This document shows, one piece after another, positions 18,963 to 28,118 of a stretch of 64,000 nt of DNA. The notes under the pieces were generated by a model, which worked only from the letters and a program-made list of their open reading frames with translations, did no database searches and was not told the DNA's origin. The stretch is from Flavobacteriaceae bacterium UBA5534 (GTDB lineage Bacteria; Bacteroidota; Bacteroidia; Flavobacteriales; Flavobacteriaceae). The DNA is taken from contig DINS01000031.1 of assembly GCA_002426015.1 (NCBI GenBank), positions 56,033 through 120,032 of the forward strand. Direction: 5' to 3'. The stretch's first letter is position 1; each line of letters begins with the position of its first letter. Position numbers and translations under genes: made by a program.

Positions 18963-18994
18963 CAAAGGTAAATTATGTATTTTAGTGTCCTCAA
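18963..18994 (-). promoter_or_regulatory. Candidate promoter for the prc-permease operon
   Basis: On the minus strand TTG (18992-18994) is followed after 21 bp by TACCTTTG (18963-18970), a full TAnnTTTG match. Transcription would start about 175 nt before the prc start codon, giving a long leader. It overlaps the surE upstream region, for which I see no clear box on the plus strand. Confidence 0.45.
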
Positions 18995-19009
18995 AAAAAA
19001 GATAAATTC

Positions 19010-19786
19010 ATGTCTAAAAAACCATTGATTTTAGTCACCAATGATGATGGAATTACAGCACCAGGGATTCGTGCGCTCATTGAAGTAATGAATGACGTAG
19101 GTGATGTTGTCGTAGTGGCGCCAGACAGTCCACAAAGTGGCATGGGACATGCTATTACTATAAATTCGACACTTTTTGTTGAAAAAGTAACGGTCGGCAA
19201 GGGCAAACAAGAAGAATATAGTTGTTCTGGAACACCTGCCGATTGTGTGAAGCTTGCAGTAAAACAAATTTTGGACAGACGCCCAGACTTATGTGTTTCG
19301 GGCATAAACCATGGATCTAATTCATCGATAAATGTCATTTATTCTGGCACCATGAGCGCTGCTTTAGAGGCTGGTATAGAAGGGATTCCTGCTATTGGAT
19401 TCTCTCTTTTAGATTACAACTGGAATGCCAATTTTGAACATGCCAAACCTTTTGTAAAAACTATAGTTGAAAACGCACTGGAAAACGGCATTCCGAATGG
19501 CGTTGTATTAAATGTGAACATCCCAAATAGCACAGAAAAAGACATCAAGGGTATAAAAGTATGTCGTCAAGCCAAAGCTAATTGGGAAGAAGAATTTGAT
19601 AAACGCAAAAACCCTCAAGGACGGGATTATTATTGGTTGACTGGTAAATTTGTAAATTTAGATCATGGTGAGGATACTGATGAATGGGCTTTAGAGAATA
19701 ATTATATTTCTGTCGTCCCAGTTCAGTTTGATTTGACAGCCCATCATGCAATTCAAAATTTAAATACCTGGAATTTAAATGATTAA
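19010..19786 (+). CDS. surE: 5'/3'-nucleotidase SurE
   Basis: Metal-dependent nucleoside monophosphatase, also active on short polyphosphate, linked to stationary-phase survival. The 258 residues open with LVTNDDGI, whose Asp12-Asp13 pair binds the metal, followed by VVAPDSPQSGMGHAIT and SGINHGSNSSINVIYSGTMS, the canonical SurE active-site blocks. Length is typical. It starts a plus-strand run and overlaps the next gene by 8 bp, so surE, the small membrane protein and lpxB are probably one operon. Confidence 0.96.
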   Translation: MSKKPLILVTNDDGITAPGIRALIEVMNDVGDVVVVAPDSPQSGMGHAITINSTLFVEKVTVGKGKQEEYSCSGTPADCVKLAVKQILDRRPDLCVSGINHGSNSSINVIYSGTMSAALEAGIEGIPAIGFSLLDYNWNANFEHAKPFVKTIVENALENGIPNGVVLNVNIPNSTEKDIKGIKVCRQAKANWEEEFDKRKNPQGRDYYWLTGKFVNLDHGEDTDEWALENNYISVVPVQFDLTAHHAIQNLNTWNLND

Positions 19787-20063
19787 AAAAGAAATTTTTA
19801 TAGGCTTTATGGTTGGAGTCATTGCCAACGCTATCGGTTTGCTTATTGCTATTCTACTATTTGGCAATGGTGGAAGTATTGAAACCACAATCAAACAATC
19901 CATTGCTGATGATTTTTTTGGTAAACTAGTCAGCATTGGTGCCATTTTAAACCTGGCTGCTTTTTTTCTTTTTATTAAAATGAAACGTGACTATAGAGCA
20001 AGAGGTGTCATTTTAGCGACCATACTGATTGCTGTTTTTACATTTTTGTTTAAATTTATTTAA
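19779..20063 (+). CDS. Small integral membrane protein of unknown function
   Basis: I do not recognise this 94-residue protein. It has three predicted membrane segments: about residues 9-28 (GFMVGVIANAIGLLIAILLF), 47-66 and 75-92, with basic residues in the loops. No catalytic motif is visible. It overlaps the surE stop by 8 bp and ends directly before the lpxB ATG, so it is almost certainly translated in the surE-lpxB operon. The genetic setting hints at an envelope role, but that is inference only. Confidence 0.8.
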   Translation: MIKKEIFIGFMVGVIANAIGLLIAILLFGNGGSIETTIKQSIADDFFGKLVSIGAILNLAAFFLFIKMKRDYRARGVILATILIAVFTFLFKFI

Positions 20064-21185
20064 ATGAAATACTACATTATCGCTGGCGAAGCCTCTGGAG
20101 ACTTACATGGTTCCAACCTTATGAAAGCATTGCTCAAACAAGATGTCAATGCGCAATTTAGGTTTTGGGGAGGCGATTTGATGCACCAAGTGAGCGATAA
20201 TCTAGTAAAGCATTATAAAGAATTGGCGTTTATGGGTTTTGCTGAAGTGATAATGAACCTAAAAACCATTTCAAAAAACTTATCATTTTGCAAAGAGGAC
20301 ATTGCAACTTACCAACCAGATGTGATTATATTTATTGATTATTCTGGGTTTAACTTACGTATTGCCAAATGGGCAAAAGCTGAAGGGTTTAGAACCAATT
20401 ATTACGTATCACCTCAAGTTTGGGCTTCGAGAGCTGGTCGTGTCAAAGCCATTAAACGAGATATTGACCAAATGTATGTCATCCTTCCGTTTGAAAAGGA
20501 TTTTTATGAAACTGAACATAACTATAATGTTGAATTTGTCGGTCATCCGCTCATTGATGCCATTGCTGACAGAGAACAGATTAGTGAGTATGATTTTAGA
20601 TCCACCCTTGGACTTACAGACAAACCTATCATTGCATTGCTCCCTGGAAGTCGAAAACAAGAAATAAAAAAAATGCTTTCAGTTATGTTGAGCGTTGTCA
20701 AATATTATCCAGATTATCAATTTGTGATTGCTGGTGCTCCAAGTCAGGATCGTGATTTTTATGACACATTCATTAAGAACGCTAATGTTTCTTTTATAAA
20801 CAATAGAACCTATGATTTGTTGAGCATGTCCACTGCTGCATTAGTTACTTCTGGCACAGCAACTTTGGAGACCGCTTTGTTTAAGGTACCACAAGTAGTC
20901 TGTTATAAAGGCGGTTGGTTATCGTATCAAATTGCCAAACGTATCATTACCTTAAAATATATATCTCTCGTTAATTTAATCATGGATAAAGAAGTGGTTA
21001 CAGAATTGATTCAGGACAATTTCAACACTAAACGATTAAAAAAGGAATTGGATAATATTCTTAATCCTAAAACAAGAGAACGTCTATTCTTGGATTATTT
21101 TGAATTAGAAAAAAAGTTGGGAGGTAGAGGTGCCAGTGAAAAAGCAGCAACCTTAATCTATAAAAGCATCAAAACTAAAAATTAA
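20064..21185 (+). CDS. lpxB: Lipid-A-disaccharide synthase LpxB
   Basis: GT19 glycosyltransferase that joins UDP-2,3-diacylglucosamine and lipid X to give the tetra-acylated disaccharide of lipid A, at the inner-membrane surface. The 373 residues begin with IIAGEASGDLHGSNLM, diagnostic of LpxB, and continue with IDYSGFNLRIAKWAK, YVSPQVWAS, FVGHPLID, ALLPGSRKQEI and TSGTATLETALF, all in family order. Length is standard. It implies the cell makes lipid A, consistent with the LptC gene at 34260-34811. The stop shares one base with the next gene. Confidence 0.97.
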   Translation: MKYYIIAGEASGDLHGSNLMKALLKQDVNAQFRFWGGDLMHQVSDNLVKHYKELAFMGFAEVIMNLKTISKNLSFCKEDIATYQPDVIIFIDYSGFNLRIAKWAKAEGFRTNYYVSPQVWASRAGRVKAIKRDIDQMYVILPFEKDFYETEHNYNVEFVGHPLIDAIADREQISEYDFRSTLGLTDKPIIALLPGSRKQEIKKMLSVMLSVVKYYPDYQFVIAGAPSQDRDFYDTFIKNANVSFINNRTYDLLSMSTAALVTSGTATLETALFKVPQVVCYKGGWLSYQIAKRIITLKYISLVNLIMDKEVVTELIQDNFNTKRLKKELDNILNPKTRERLFLDYFELEKKLGGRGASEKAATLIYKSIKTKN

Positions 21186-21766
21186 TGAAAAAAATCACAT
21201 TCATATTAGCTTTAATCATCAGCTTTTACGGTTGTAAATCATCAAAATCAATTAAAAAATCGACACATACAACAGCCTCAACTCGACCATCAAAAACAAC
21301 TGTTTCTGATGATGGCAGTATAAAAACAAACCCTTCAAATATTCCAGATATCTCCACACGAAGCTCGACCTCAACAAGTGTAACTATGGCATATAGCATT
21401 ATAGATTATGCCAAGCAATTTGAGGGTGTTCGTTATAAATATGGTGGCACCACTAAATCTGGCATGGATTGTTCTGGTTTGGTTTACGAATCTTTTAAGG
21501 CACATGATATCGCTTTACCGAGAAGTTCTAGAGACATGGCCACCAAAGGTGTAAAAATAAAAATTGAAGACGTCCAAGAAGGCGACTTATTGTTTTTTGA
21601 CACCAATCCAAAAAAGAAAGGGGTCAGCCATGTTGGACTTGTAGTGACTTCACGAACTGGTCTGATAGAATTTATACACTCCACAACTCAAGCAGGAGTT
21701 ATTGTGTCGTCACTAGCCGAACGTTATTGGCACACCTCATTTCTTGAGGCTCGTCGAATTTTATAG
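21185..21766 (+). CDS. NlpC/P60 family cell-wall peptidase lipoprotein
   Basis: Secreted peptidoglycan hydrolase candidate cleaving gamma-D-Glu-DAP type bonds. The 193 residues have a lipoprotein signal (ILALIISFYGC, Cys17), then a low-complexity Ser/Thr/Lys-rich linker to about residue 65, then the NlpC/P60 domain. The nucleophile Cys95 lies in GMDCSGLV and His149 in VSHVGLVV; a third polar residue follows in FIHSTT. It overlaps the lpxB stop by one base and precedes comEC by 12 bp. Confidence 0.92.
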   Translation: MKKITFILALIISFYGCKSSKSIKKSTHTTASTRPSKTTVSDDGSIKTNPSNIPDISTRSSTSTSVTMAYSIIDYAKQFEGVRYKYGGTTKSGMDCSGLVYESFKAHDIALPRSSRDMATKGVKIKIEDVQEGDLLFFDTNPKKKGVSHVGLVVTSRTGLIEFIHSTTQAGVIVSSLAERYWHTSFLEARRIL

Positions 21767-21778
21767 TTACTTAACTAT

Positions 21779-23815
21779 ATGAAACTGCTAAATTTTACCA
21801 TCATCAAACTGACCTTGTGTTTGATTATTGGCATTATCCTAGCGAGTGCATTTACTGTTTCATTGATTTTTATTTTTGCCCTTACTTTAGGATTGTTGAC
21901 CCTACTAGGCTTAACCTTACTAATAGCAAAAAAACAAATAGACAAAACGGTTTGGTTTGGATGTTCAGCATTCTTAACAACCATTTGCATAGGAGTTTTA
22001 ATTGTTCAATTGCACGATCAACAACAATTTAAAGCACACTATACACAGCAGTTTTCAAAAGAAACCATTTCAGAAGGACAAATCATTTTTAGGATTAGAG
22101 AAATTTTAAAACCAACTGCATATCATGACAAGTATGTGGTATCGTTACTGAAATTTAACGGACAAACTGTAACTGGAAAATTATTGCTCAATGTTTCCAA
22201 AGACTCCACAAAAAACAAGTTTGAAGTTGACGATGTCCTATATATCTCTTCTCCTTTAGAGACTATTAGCTCTCCACAAAATCCATATCAATTTAATTAT
22301 AGACGTTATTTAGAAAAACAATACATCCACCATCAAATCACGACCAAACGTTCATCAATTTTTAAAATTCAATCAGAGACCCAAACCTTGTTTGGATATG
22401 CCGATCGCATTCGCACAAGCATAGACAAACGTCTTAAAGCATATCATTTCAGACCAGATGAATTAGCTATTATTAATGCGCTACTTTTGGGCCAACGCAA
22501 GGATATCAGCAAAGAGATATTTGACAATTACAGTCACGCTGGAGCCATTCATATCTTGGCAGTTTCTGGGTTGCATGTCGGGATTATTTTATTGATTTTA
22601 AATATGGCATTTAAGCCTATTGAGCGTTTAAAACACGGTAGATACATCAAAATCGCTATGCTTTTGATGTGTCTTTGGAGTTTTGCTATTATCGCAGGCA
22701 TGTCAGCATCTGTGACAAGAGCTGTCGCAATGTTTACGGTTGTTGCTATAGGAATGAACTTAAAGCGACCAACTAATATTTTTAATACGCTAGCGATTTC
22801 GATGTTCATTTTGTTACTTTTTAAGCCTATGTTTTTATTTGACGTCGGTTTTCAAATGAGTTATTTAGCAGTTATTGCTATTGTAAGCATTCAGCCTTTG
22901 TTTAAAAAACTTTGGACTCCAAAACATAAAACCATCAATTATTTCTGGGAAATTTTTACAGTCACCATAGCTGCTCAAATTGGTGTTTTACCAATCAGTC
23001 TTTATTATTTTCATCAATTTCCTGGACTGTTTTTCATATCAAACTTAGTGATTATCCCATTTTTAGGATTCATTTTAGGAGTTGGAATTATTGTTATTTT
23101 ACTTGCTGTGCTCAATATATTACCTCAATTTATTGCCGATATTTATGGCGGAATCATTAGCTCAATGAACCATTTTATTGGTTGGATTTCTCAACAAGAG
23201 TCCTTTTTATTTAAAAACATTTCTTTTGGAATTACATTCGTCATTGTTTCTTATGTATTGGTCATAGCATTGTTCACCTATTTCAAAAAACCAAAGCATC
23301 TGCAGTTGGCTTTTGTTTTGATTGCTATTTTATGTGTTCAAGCTGCGCTTATGATAGATAAAAGACAATCACAATCTGATGAAATTGTTGTATTCCATAA
23401 AACAAAGCATTCGCTTATAGGCATCAAACAAAATGAAAGTTTGACAGTTGCATCGAGCATAGATAGTATTGATAAGTTAAACAATACCATCATCAAAAAT
23501 TACATGGTTGGTCAATCAATTGATAAGATAAACGCCGCAGAATTAAGATCTGTTTATTCATTTGCAAACAAAAAAATGTTGGTGATTGACAGTTTGGGGA
23601 TTTATAATGTCAAATCATTTTTACCAGATTATGTTTTACTTCGTAATTCACCAAAAATAAATCTGAAGAGACTTATCGATTCATTACATCCAAAATTGAT
23701 TATTGCTGACGGTAGCAACTACAGATCTTACGCCAAACGCTGGGAAACCACTTGCCGTCAACAAAAAATCCCTTTTCATCTGACGAGTGAAAAGGGAGCT
23801 TTTATTTTGAAATAA
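21779..23815 (+). CDS. comEC: ComEC/Rec2-family DNA-uptake channel protein
   Basis: Polytopic membrane protein expected to carry single-stranded DNA across the inner membrane during transformation. The 678 residues show two or three N-terminal membrane segments, a soluble OB-like DUF4131 region (about residues 75-190), then the Competence domain, with HILAVSGLHVGI near residue 260 (the ComEC hallmark) and many further membrane segments to about 520. The remaining 150 residues lack the HxHxDH signature of the metallo-beta-lactamase domain found in Bacillus ComEC, so that module is missing or degenerate here. Confidence 0.92.
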   Translation: MKLLNFTIIKLTLCLIIGIILASAFTVSLIFIFALTLGLLTLLGLTLLIAKKQIDKTVWFGCSAFLTTICIGVLIVQLHDQQQFKAHYTQQFSKETISEGQIIFRIREILKPTAYHDKYVVSLLKFNGQTVTGKLLLNVSKDSTKNKFEVDDVLYISSPLETISSPQNPYQFNYRRYLEKQYIHHQITTKRSSIFKIQSETQTLFGYADRIRTSIDKRLKAYHFRPDELAIINALLLGQRKDISKEIFDNYSHAGAIHILAVSGLHVGIILLILNMAFKPIERLKHGRYIKIAMLLMCLWSFAIIAGMSASVTRAVAMFTVVAIGMNLKRPTNIFNTLAISMFILLLFKPMFLFDVGFQMSYLAVIAIVSIQPLFKKLWTPKHKTINYFWEIFTVTIAAQIGVLPISLYYFHQFPGLFFISNLVIIPFLGFILGVGIIVILLAVLNILPQFIADIYGGIISSMNHFIGWISQQESFLFKNISFGITFVIVSYVLVIALFTYFKKPKHLQLAFVLIAILCVQAALMIDKRQSQSDEIVVFHKTKHSLIGIKQNESLTVASSIDSIDKLNNTIIKNYMVGQSIDKINAAELRSVYSFANKKMLVIDSLGIYNVKSFLPDYVLLRNSPKINLKRLIDSLHPKLIIADGSNYRSYAKRWETTCRQQKIPFHLTSEKGAFILK

Positions 23816-23823
23816 ATCTTTAT

Positions 23824-24372
23824 TTATCCTTTAAACGCAGGCACAAATGCCGAATAGTACGCATTAAAATCTTCTTGCTTTTTCATGTCCTTATGCTTAT
23901 CGTCTTTAAACATCTTAAGGTATAGCTCTAATTGTTGTGGATTTTGATAGCCACGTACCGGGAAAATGGTATCACCTTTCTCATCAAAAAACACAATGGT
24001 TGGATAGGCGTTAACTTGCAACACACGTGTTAAATCATGAACACTATTTCTACGACTTGCCATTTCAGCCTTATAGTTGGGATTGGAATAGGTTTTGTCT
24101 TTATATTTTACCACATCATTACCTTCGGCATTGAATTTTACAGCATAATAATGCTCGTTCACATATTTTACTACATCTGCATTATGAAAGGTGTTTTTGT
24201 CCAACATTTTACAAGGTCCACACCAGTTGGTATAAACATCCATCATTATTTTTTTTGGTTTCTTTTTTTGAAGTGCCAAAGCCTCTTCAAAAGTCACCCA
24301 CTTAATTTCTTGTGCTATACTATTTGCAGTAACAAATAACATTAGGGCAAATAAAACTGCTATTTTTTTCAT
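23824..24372 (-). CDS. Secreted thioredoxin-fold protein
   Basis: Periplasmic thiol-disulfide protein of 182 residues. A signal peptide (residues 1-20, ALMLFVTANSIAQ) is followed by a thioredoxin domain with a WCGPC active site (Cys51, Cys54) and the cis-Pro segment VNAYPTIVFFDEKG. The C-terminal 35 residues are lysine-rich and helical. It resembles DUF255/thioredoxin_7-type proteins, so reductase activity on exported proteins is likely but the client is unknown. It is convergent with comEC (8 bp apart). The minus-strand terminator of the POT gene lies upstream, so it probably has its own promoter. Confidence 0.88.
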   Translation of the reverse strand: MKKIAVLFALMLFVTANSIAQEIKWVTFEEALALQKKKPKKIMMDVYTNWCGPCKMLDKNTFHNADVVKYVNEHYYAVKFNAEGNDVVKYKDKTYSNPNYKAEMASRRNSVHDLTRVLQVNAYPTIVFFDEKGDTIFPVRGYQNPQQLELYLKMFKDDKHKDMKKQEDFNAYYSAFVPAFKG

Positions 24373-24436
24373 TTTCTTCTTCTTTAATCTTTTTATTATG
24401 TCTTCTTATTGGAAGCAAAAGTTATTCCGAACTTAC

Positions 24437-24462
24437 AAAAAATGCTCCAGTTAGGAGCATTT
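24437..24462 (-). terminator. Rho-independent terminator after the first POT gene
   Basis: A 9-bp perfect stem (AAATGCTCC paired with GGAGCATTT, 24440-24462) with a 5-nt loop. Read on the minus strand it is followed by a run of six T residues. It lies 28 bp downstream of the stop at 24490. Confidence 0.8.
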
Positions 24463-24489
24463 AGTCTTTATTTTAACGATTTTTTTCGA

Positions 24490-26295
24490 TTATCGAACAC
24501 CATGCATTAATTTTTTGATCACTGGAGTCATTACAATTGAGAAAACCGCTACTGCAACCGAAACTAATGTTAGCATCCAGAAGAAATAGCTAATTCCGTT
24601 TTCATTGGCAATTTTATCAATATTCTCTCCAAATTTACCAGCACCTTTCATCCCAATAGCTACTGCTAAATACCAAACACCAAACATAAATGCAATCATT
24701 CTGGCAGGTACCAATTTACTAACATAAGACAACCCAACAGGTGAAATACAAAGCTCTGCCATGGTATGGAATAAGTAAACAAGAATCAACCAAATCATAC
24801 TTACTGATGCTGTTTTAGCTCCAGCTTCGATTCCCATAGCTCCAAAAGCAACGCAAGCCATTCCTAATGCCAAGAGTAGCATCCCAATACCATATTTTAA
24901 ATTGGCATTTGGGTTGTATTTACTTTCCCACCATTTAGAAAACAAAGGAGCCAATGTGATTATAAACAATGAGTTTAAAACACTAAACCAAGTGGCTGGC
25001 ACTTCTGTTAATGGCTCTGTTACCTTATCGATTTTTAAAAACTCTAAAACACTATCAGATAATGACAAGTATCCAGCTGTATAATAATCTTTGGTCAACA
25101 TCCACAATGCAATGAGCCAAACAATCACAAAACTGGTGCTTAGAATAAGATTTGCAACAGCATAACTTTTAAATGTTTGTCTAAATAACAATATCAATAC
25201 CCAAGTAATCACAGCTAAAGGTACAACTGTCATTAGTGAGTTTACAACCAAAAATGTAGCACTCCAACTACCTTCTAATACACGATTAGTATAATCATTT
25301 GCAAAAATGGTCAAACTGTTTGGTGACTGCTCAAAAATAGCCCAGAAGAAAATAGTTAAAAACGCAAAGAAAGTCACTGCAATTAGCTTCTGTCTTGTTA
25401 TTTGAGAATATTTTGTAAGTCTATAAATAAGTAATCCTATAAATAAACCAAGTGCTGTAAGAATCGCAATATTGTTTCCATTGTCTCCTAAAAACCCGAA
25501 AATATTAATCTCTCCATTTGATATTTTGGTGGCAGGATCATTAAGAATCCATAACAATCCTAAAATAGTACAAACTGCAATTACTACCAATTGCATTTTT
25601 GAAAAAGGGTTTCTGGTATCAGTATCAGTCGCAGCTGATTTTGCTCTACTTTCTGCTGTAGGTTTTAATCCTATATCGCCAAAAATATTTTGAGACAACC
25701 AAAATTGAAGCATTCCAAAGAACATAAAAATTCCAGCTAGTCCGAATCCCCAGGACCACCCTACTTTTTCACCAAGGTATCCACATAAAAGGATTCCGAA
25801 GAAAGCACCAGCATTTACTCCCATATAAAACAAGGTGTAGGCTCCGTCTTTCTTTTCGATTCTATCTTTATACATTTCGGAAATTATTGACGTCATATTT
25901 GGTTTAAAGAAACCATTTCCGAAAACCAATAACACCAATCCTAGATATATTGACCATTCAGTTTCTATAGCCATAGATGCATGTCCCATAGTCATTAATA
26001 CGGCTCCAACAACAACTGCCCAACGGAATCCAATAATTTTATCAGCAAAATAACCACCTAACATCGTTGATAAGTAAACCAAGCCTACATAAGACCCAAA
26101 AAGAGCAGATGCATTTTCACGAGTCCATTCCCAACCTCCACCAGTCAAGGACGTTGTCAAAAACAGTATAAGTAACGATCGCATCCCATAGAATGAGAAA
26201 CGTTCCCACATTTCAGTAAAAAATAAAACAAATAAACCAGATGGATGACCAAGGACAGTACTTTTGAAAAATTGGTCTGTTGAATTTTCGTTCAT
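24490..26295 (-). CDS. Proton-coupled oligopeptide transporter (POT/PTR family)
   Basis: Inner-membrane MFS transporter importing di- and tripeptides with protons. The 601-residue protein has the POT signature in the first helix, EMWERFSFYGMRSLLILF, containing the ExxER proton-coupling motif, then GGYFADKIIGFRWAVVVGA and FFKPNMTSIISEMY. The C-terminal half has ELCISPVGLSYVSKL, another POT hallmark. There are about 12-14 membrane segments. It is followed by a strong terminator and lies 73 bp after a second POT gene; the two differ considerably in sequence. Confidence 0.93.
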   Translation of the reverse strand: MNENSTDQFFKSTVLGHPSGLFVLFFTEMWERFSFYGMRSLLILFLTTSLTGGGWEWTRENASALFGSYVGLVYLSTMLGGYFADKIIGFRWAVVVGAVLMTMGHASMAIETEWSIYLGLVLLVFGNGFFKPNMTSIISEMYKDRIEKKDGAYTLFYMGVNAGAFFGILLCGYLGEKVGWSWGFGLAGIFMFFGMLQFWLSQNIFGDIGLKPTAESRAKSAATDTDTRNPFSKMQLVVIAVCTILGLLWILNDPATKISNGEINIFGFLGDNGNNIAILTALGLFIGLLIYRLTKYSQITRQKLIAVTFFAFLTIFFWAIFEQSPNSLTIFANDYTNRVLEGSWSATFLVVNSLMTVVPLAVITWVLILLFRQTFKSYAVANLILSTSFVIVWLIALWMLTKDYYTAGYLSLSDSVLEFLKIDKVTEPLTEVPATWFSVLNSLFIITLAPLFSKWWESKYNPNANLKYGIGMLLLALGMACVAFGAMGIEAGAKTASVSMIWLILVYLFHTMAELCISPVGLSYVSKLVPARMIAFMFGVWYLAVAIGMKGAGKFGENIDKIANENGISYFFWMLTLVSVAVAVFSIVMTPVIKKLMHGVR

Positions 26296-26324
26296 ATTAT
26301 GATTGTTAGATTATAGAAAAGAGA

Positions 26325-26354
26325 AAACCTCACAAAAGTTATTTCGTGAGGTTT
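26325..26354 (-). terminator. Terminator between the two POT genes
   Basis: Inverted repeat AAACCTCAC / GTGAGGTTT (26325-26333 and 26346-26354) with a 12-nt loop. On the minus strand it is followed by a T-rich tract. It lies just downstream of the second POT gene (stop at 26369), so the two transporters are probably transcribed separately. Confidence 0.7.
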
Positions 26355-26368
26355 AGTAAATTAATTTA

Positions 26369-27925
26369 TTATTGTTTGTCTGCCAACTCAAAACCTTCTG
26401 TTTCATCAGTGTGCATAACGCGTTCGTTATCTTCAGCACCATGAGTCAAACGCTTTAAAGGCTTTAATATCATGATAAATAATGATCCTATTATAACTGT
26501 AAATACCAATATTCCTAAAAACACAGTATATTCTCCAAATTCTGAAGCAGATTCTCCAACAACACCTGCCACTTTATTACCTAATCCTGTTGCTGCAAAA
26601 TAAACACCCATTAATAACGATGCATATTTAACTGGAGCAAGTTTTGTAATAAACGATAAGGCAACAGGAGAAATACAAAGCTCACCTATAGTATGAAATA
26701 AGTAAGCTAATACTAACCATATCATACTTGAAGTTCCAGATTTTTCAAATTCCATAGCGGCAAATACCATAAATAAGAACCCAAAGCCCATAATTATAAT
26801 ACCCAATGCCATTTTAAATAACGAAGAAGCCTCTTTATTCTTAAGTTGTCGTTTTGCCCAGAAGCTTGCTACAATTGTAGCAAAAATGATAATAAACCCA
26901 GCATTTAAACTCTGAAACATTACTGTTGGAATTTCCCAACCAAATAAAACTCTATCAGTATTAGATTCAGTATATAAGTTCATTAATCCACCTGCTTGTT
27001 CAAAAGCTCCCCAGAATATAATTACCATTATAAACGATAACAATAATACCATAAAACGGTCTTTAAAAACTTGTGTGTCTAGTTCTTTATAAATCATCAT
27101 TAAAAGTGCAGCAATAGCTGTTAAGAATAAAAACAACAATCCGTAACCCCATCCTAATTTATACCATCCAAAAGCTGATGCTAATAATAGGACTACAGTA
27201 AATAATAATTGCTTTGGTGAGCTAAATAATTTAGAATATAATTGTCCGTATGAGATTGCATTGCTATCACCTTTACTAGGCACAAAATTACCAACATGAA
27301 CCAAATATTTTTGCCCATATATGTAATTAATTAATCCTAATACCATTACAATACCTGCAAGTCCAAAACCTGCATGCCATCCCCATTTTGCGACTACTAA
27401 ACCTACAATCATTGTAGCTAGTAACGACCCAAGGTTAATACCAATATAAAAAATACTAAACCCTTTATCGCGTCGTATATCACCTTCTTTATATAAACCA
27501 CCAACCATAGTAGATATGTTTGGCTTTAATAATCCAACTCCTAATATTACTAATCCAAGACCAGTATAAAATGCCCAAATATCTGTAAGTACTAACACAC
27601 CATGCCCTAAACACAGTATAATTGCACCTATTAAAACTGATTTTTTCTGACCGATTAATTTATCTGCAATCATTCCTCCAGGAATAGACATTACATAAAC
27701 TAACATAGTGTACCATCCATAAAGCGCTAAAGCTTCTTGATTTGTCCAACCTAATCCAGCTCCTCTGTCGTCTCCTACAGTTTGAGTTGTCATATATAAT
27801 ACGAGTAATGCTCTCATTCCATAATATGAGAAACGTTCCCACATTTCTGTTAAAAATAAAATATAAAGTCCTATAGGTTGCCCAAAAAGTTCTTTTTGAT
27901 GCGGCTTTAATGTTGTAGCAGACAT
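26369..27925 (-). CDS. Proton-coupled oligopeptide transporter (POT/PTR family), second copy
   Basis: The 518-residue MFS peptide transporter carries the same hallmarks as its neighbour: EMWERFSYYGMRALLVLY with ExxER in helix 1, GGMIADKLIGQKKSVLIGA, LLKPNISTMVGGLY, and ELCISPVALSFITKLAP in the C-terminal half. It is shorter than the neighbour, with a shorter loop region between the two halves and a hydrophilic C-terminal tail of about 30 residues. The pair probably arose by duplication but has diverged, so different substrate ranges are plausible. The upstream 193 bp separates it from the divergent HMG-CoA reductase gene. Confidence 0.93.
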   Translation of the reverse strand: MSATTLKPHQKELFGQPIGLYILFLTEMWERFSYYGMRALLVLYMTTQTVGDDRGAGLGWTNQEALALYGWYTMLVYVMSIPGGMIADKLIGQKKSVLIGAIILCLGHGVLVLTDIWAFYTGLGLVILGVGLLKPNISTMVGGLYKEGDIRRDKGFSIFYIGINLGSLLATMIVGLVVAKWGWHAGFGLAGIVMVLGLINYIYGQKYLVHVGNFVPSKGDSNAISYGQLYSKLFSSPKQLLFTVVLLLASAFGWYKLGWGYGLLFLFLTAIAALLMMIYKELDTQVFKDRFMVLLLSFIMVIIFWGAFEQAGGLMNLYTESNTDRVLFGWEIPTVMFQSLNAGFIIIFATIVASFWAKRQLKNKEASSLFKMALGIIIMGFGFLFMVFAAMEFEKSGTSSMIWLVLAYLFHTIGELCISPVALSFITKLAPVKYASLLMGVYFAATGLGNKVAGVVGESASEFGEYTVFLGILVFTVIIGSLFIMILKPLKRLTHGAEDNERVMHTDETEGFELADKQ

Positions 27926-28066
27926 AAATTTATGTGTTTAGTTATAGTTTGTTAAGTTTCTGTCTTTTAGACGAAAGTCTGATTTTTTGACAAAATAATG
28001 CCAAGTTTACTAAAAATTAAGCAAAAACACTAACTATTGAACGTTAAATAAGCAATGTTGGACAAC

Positions 28067-28099
28067 TTGCAAATTTTAGTATTAAGAATAGTATCTTTG
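28067..28099 (+). promoter_or_regulatory. Promoter of the HMG-CoA reductase / GYDIA kinase operon
   Basis: TTG at 28067-28069 is followed by 22 bp and then TATCTTTG at 28092-28099, a full match to the Bacteroidota TTG-N17-23-TAnnTTTG pattern. The ATG of the reductase gene is 20 bp downstream. Confidence 0.65.
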
Positions 28100-28118
28100 T
28101 AAACCTAAATAAAAGTTA

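Noticed and set aside
27969..27980. Small AGAC/GTCT hairpin with a GAAA loop upstream of the second POT gene
   Set aside because: Only 4 bp of stem; too weak to support a regulatory claim.
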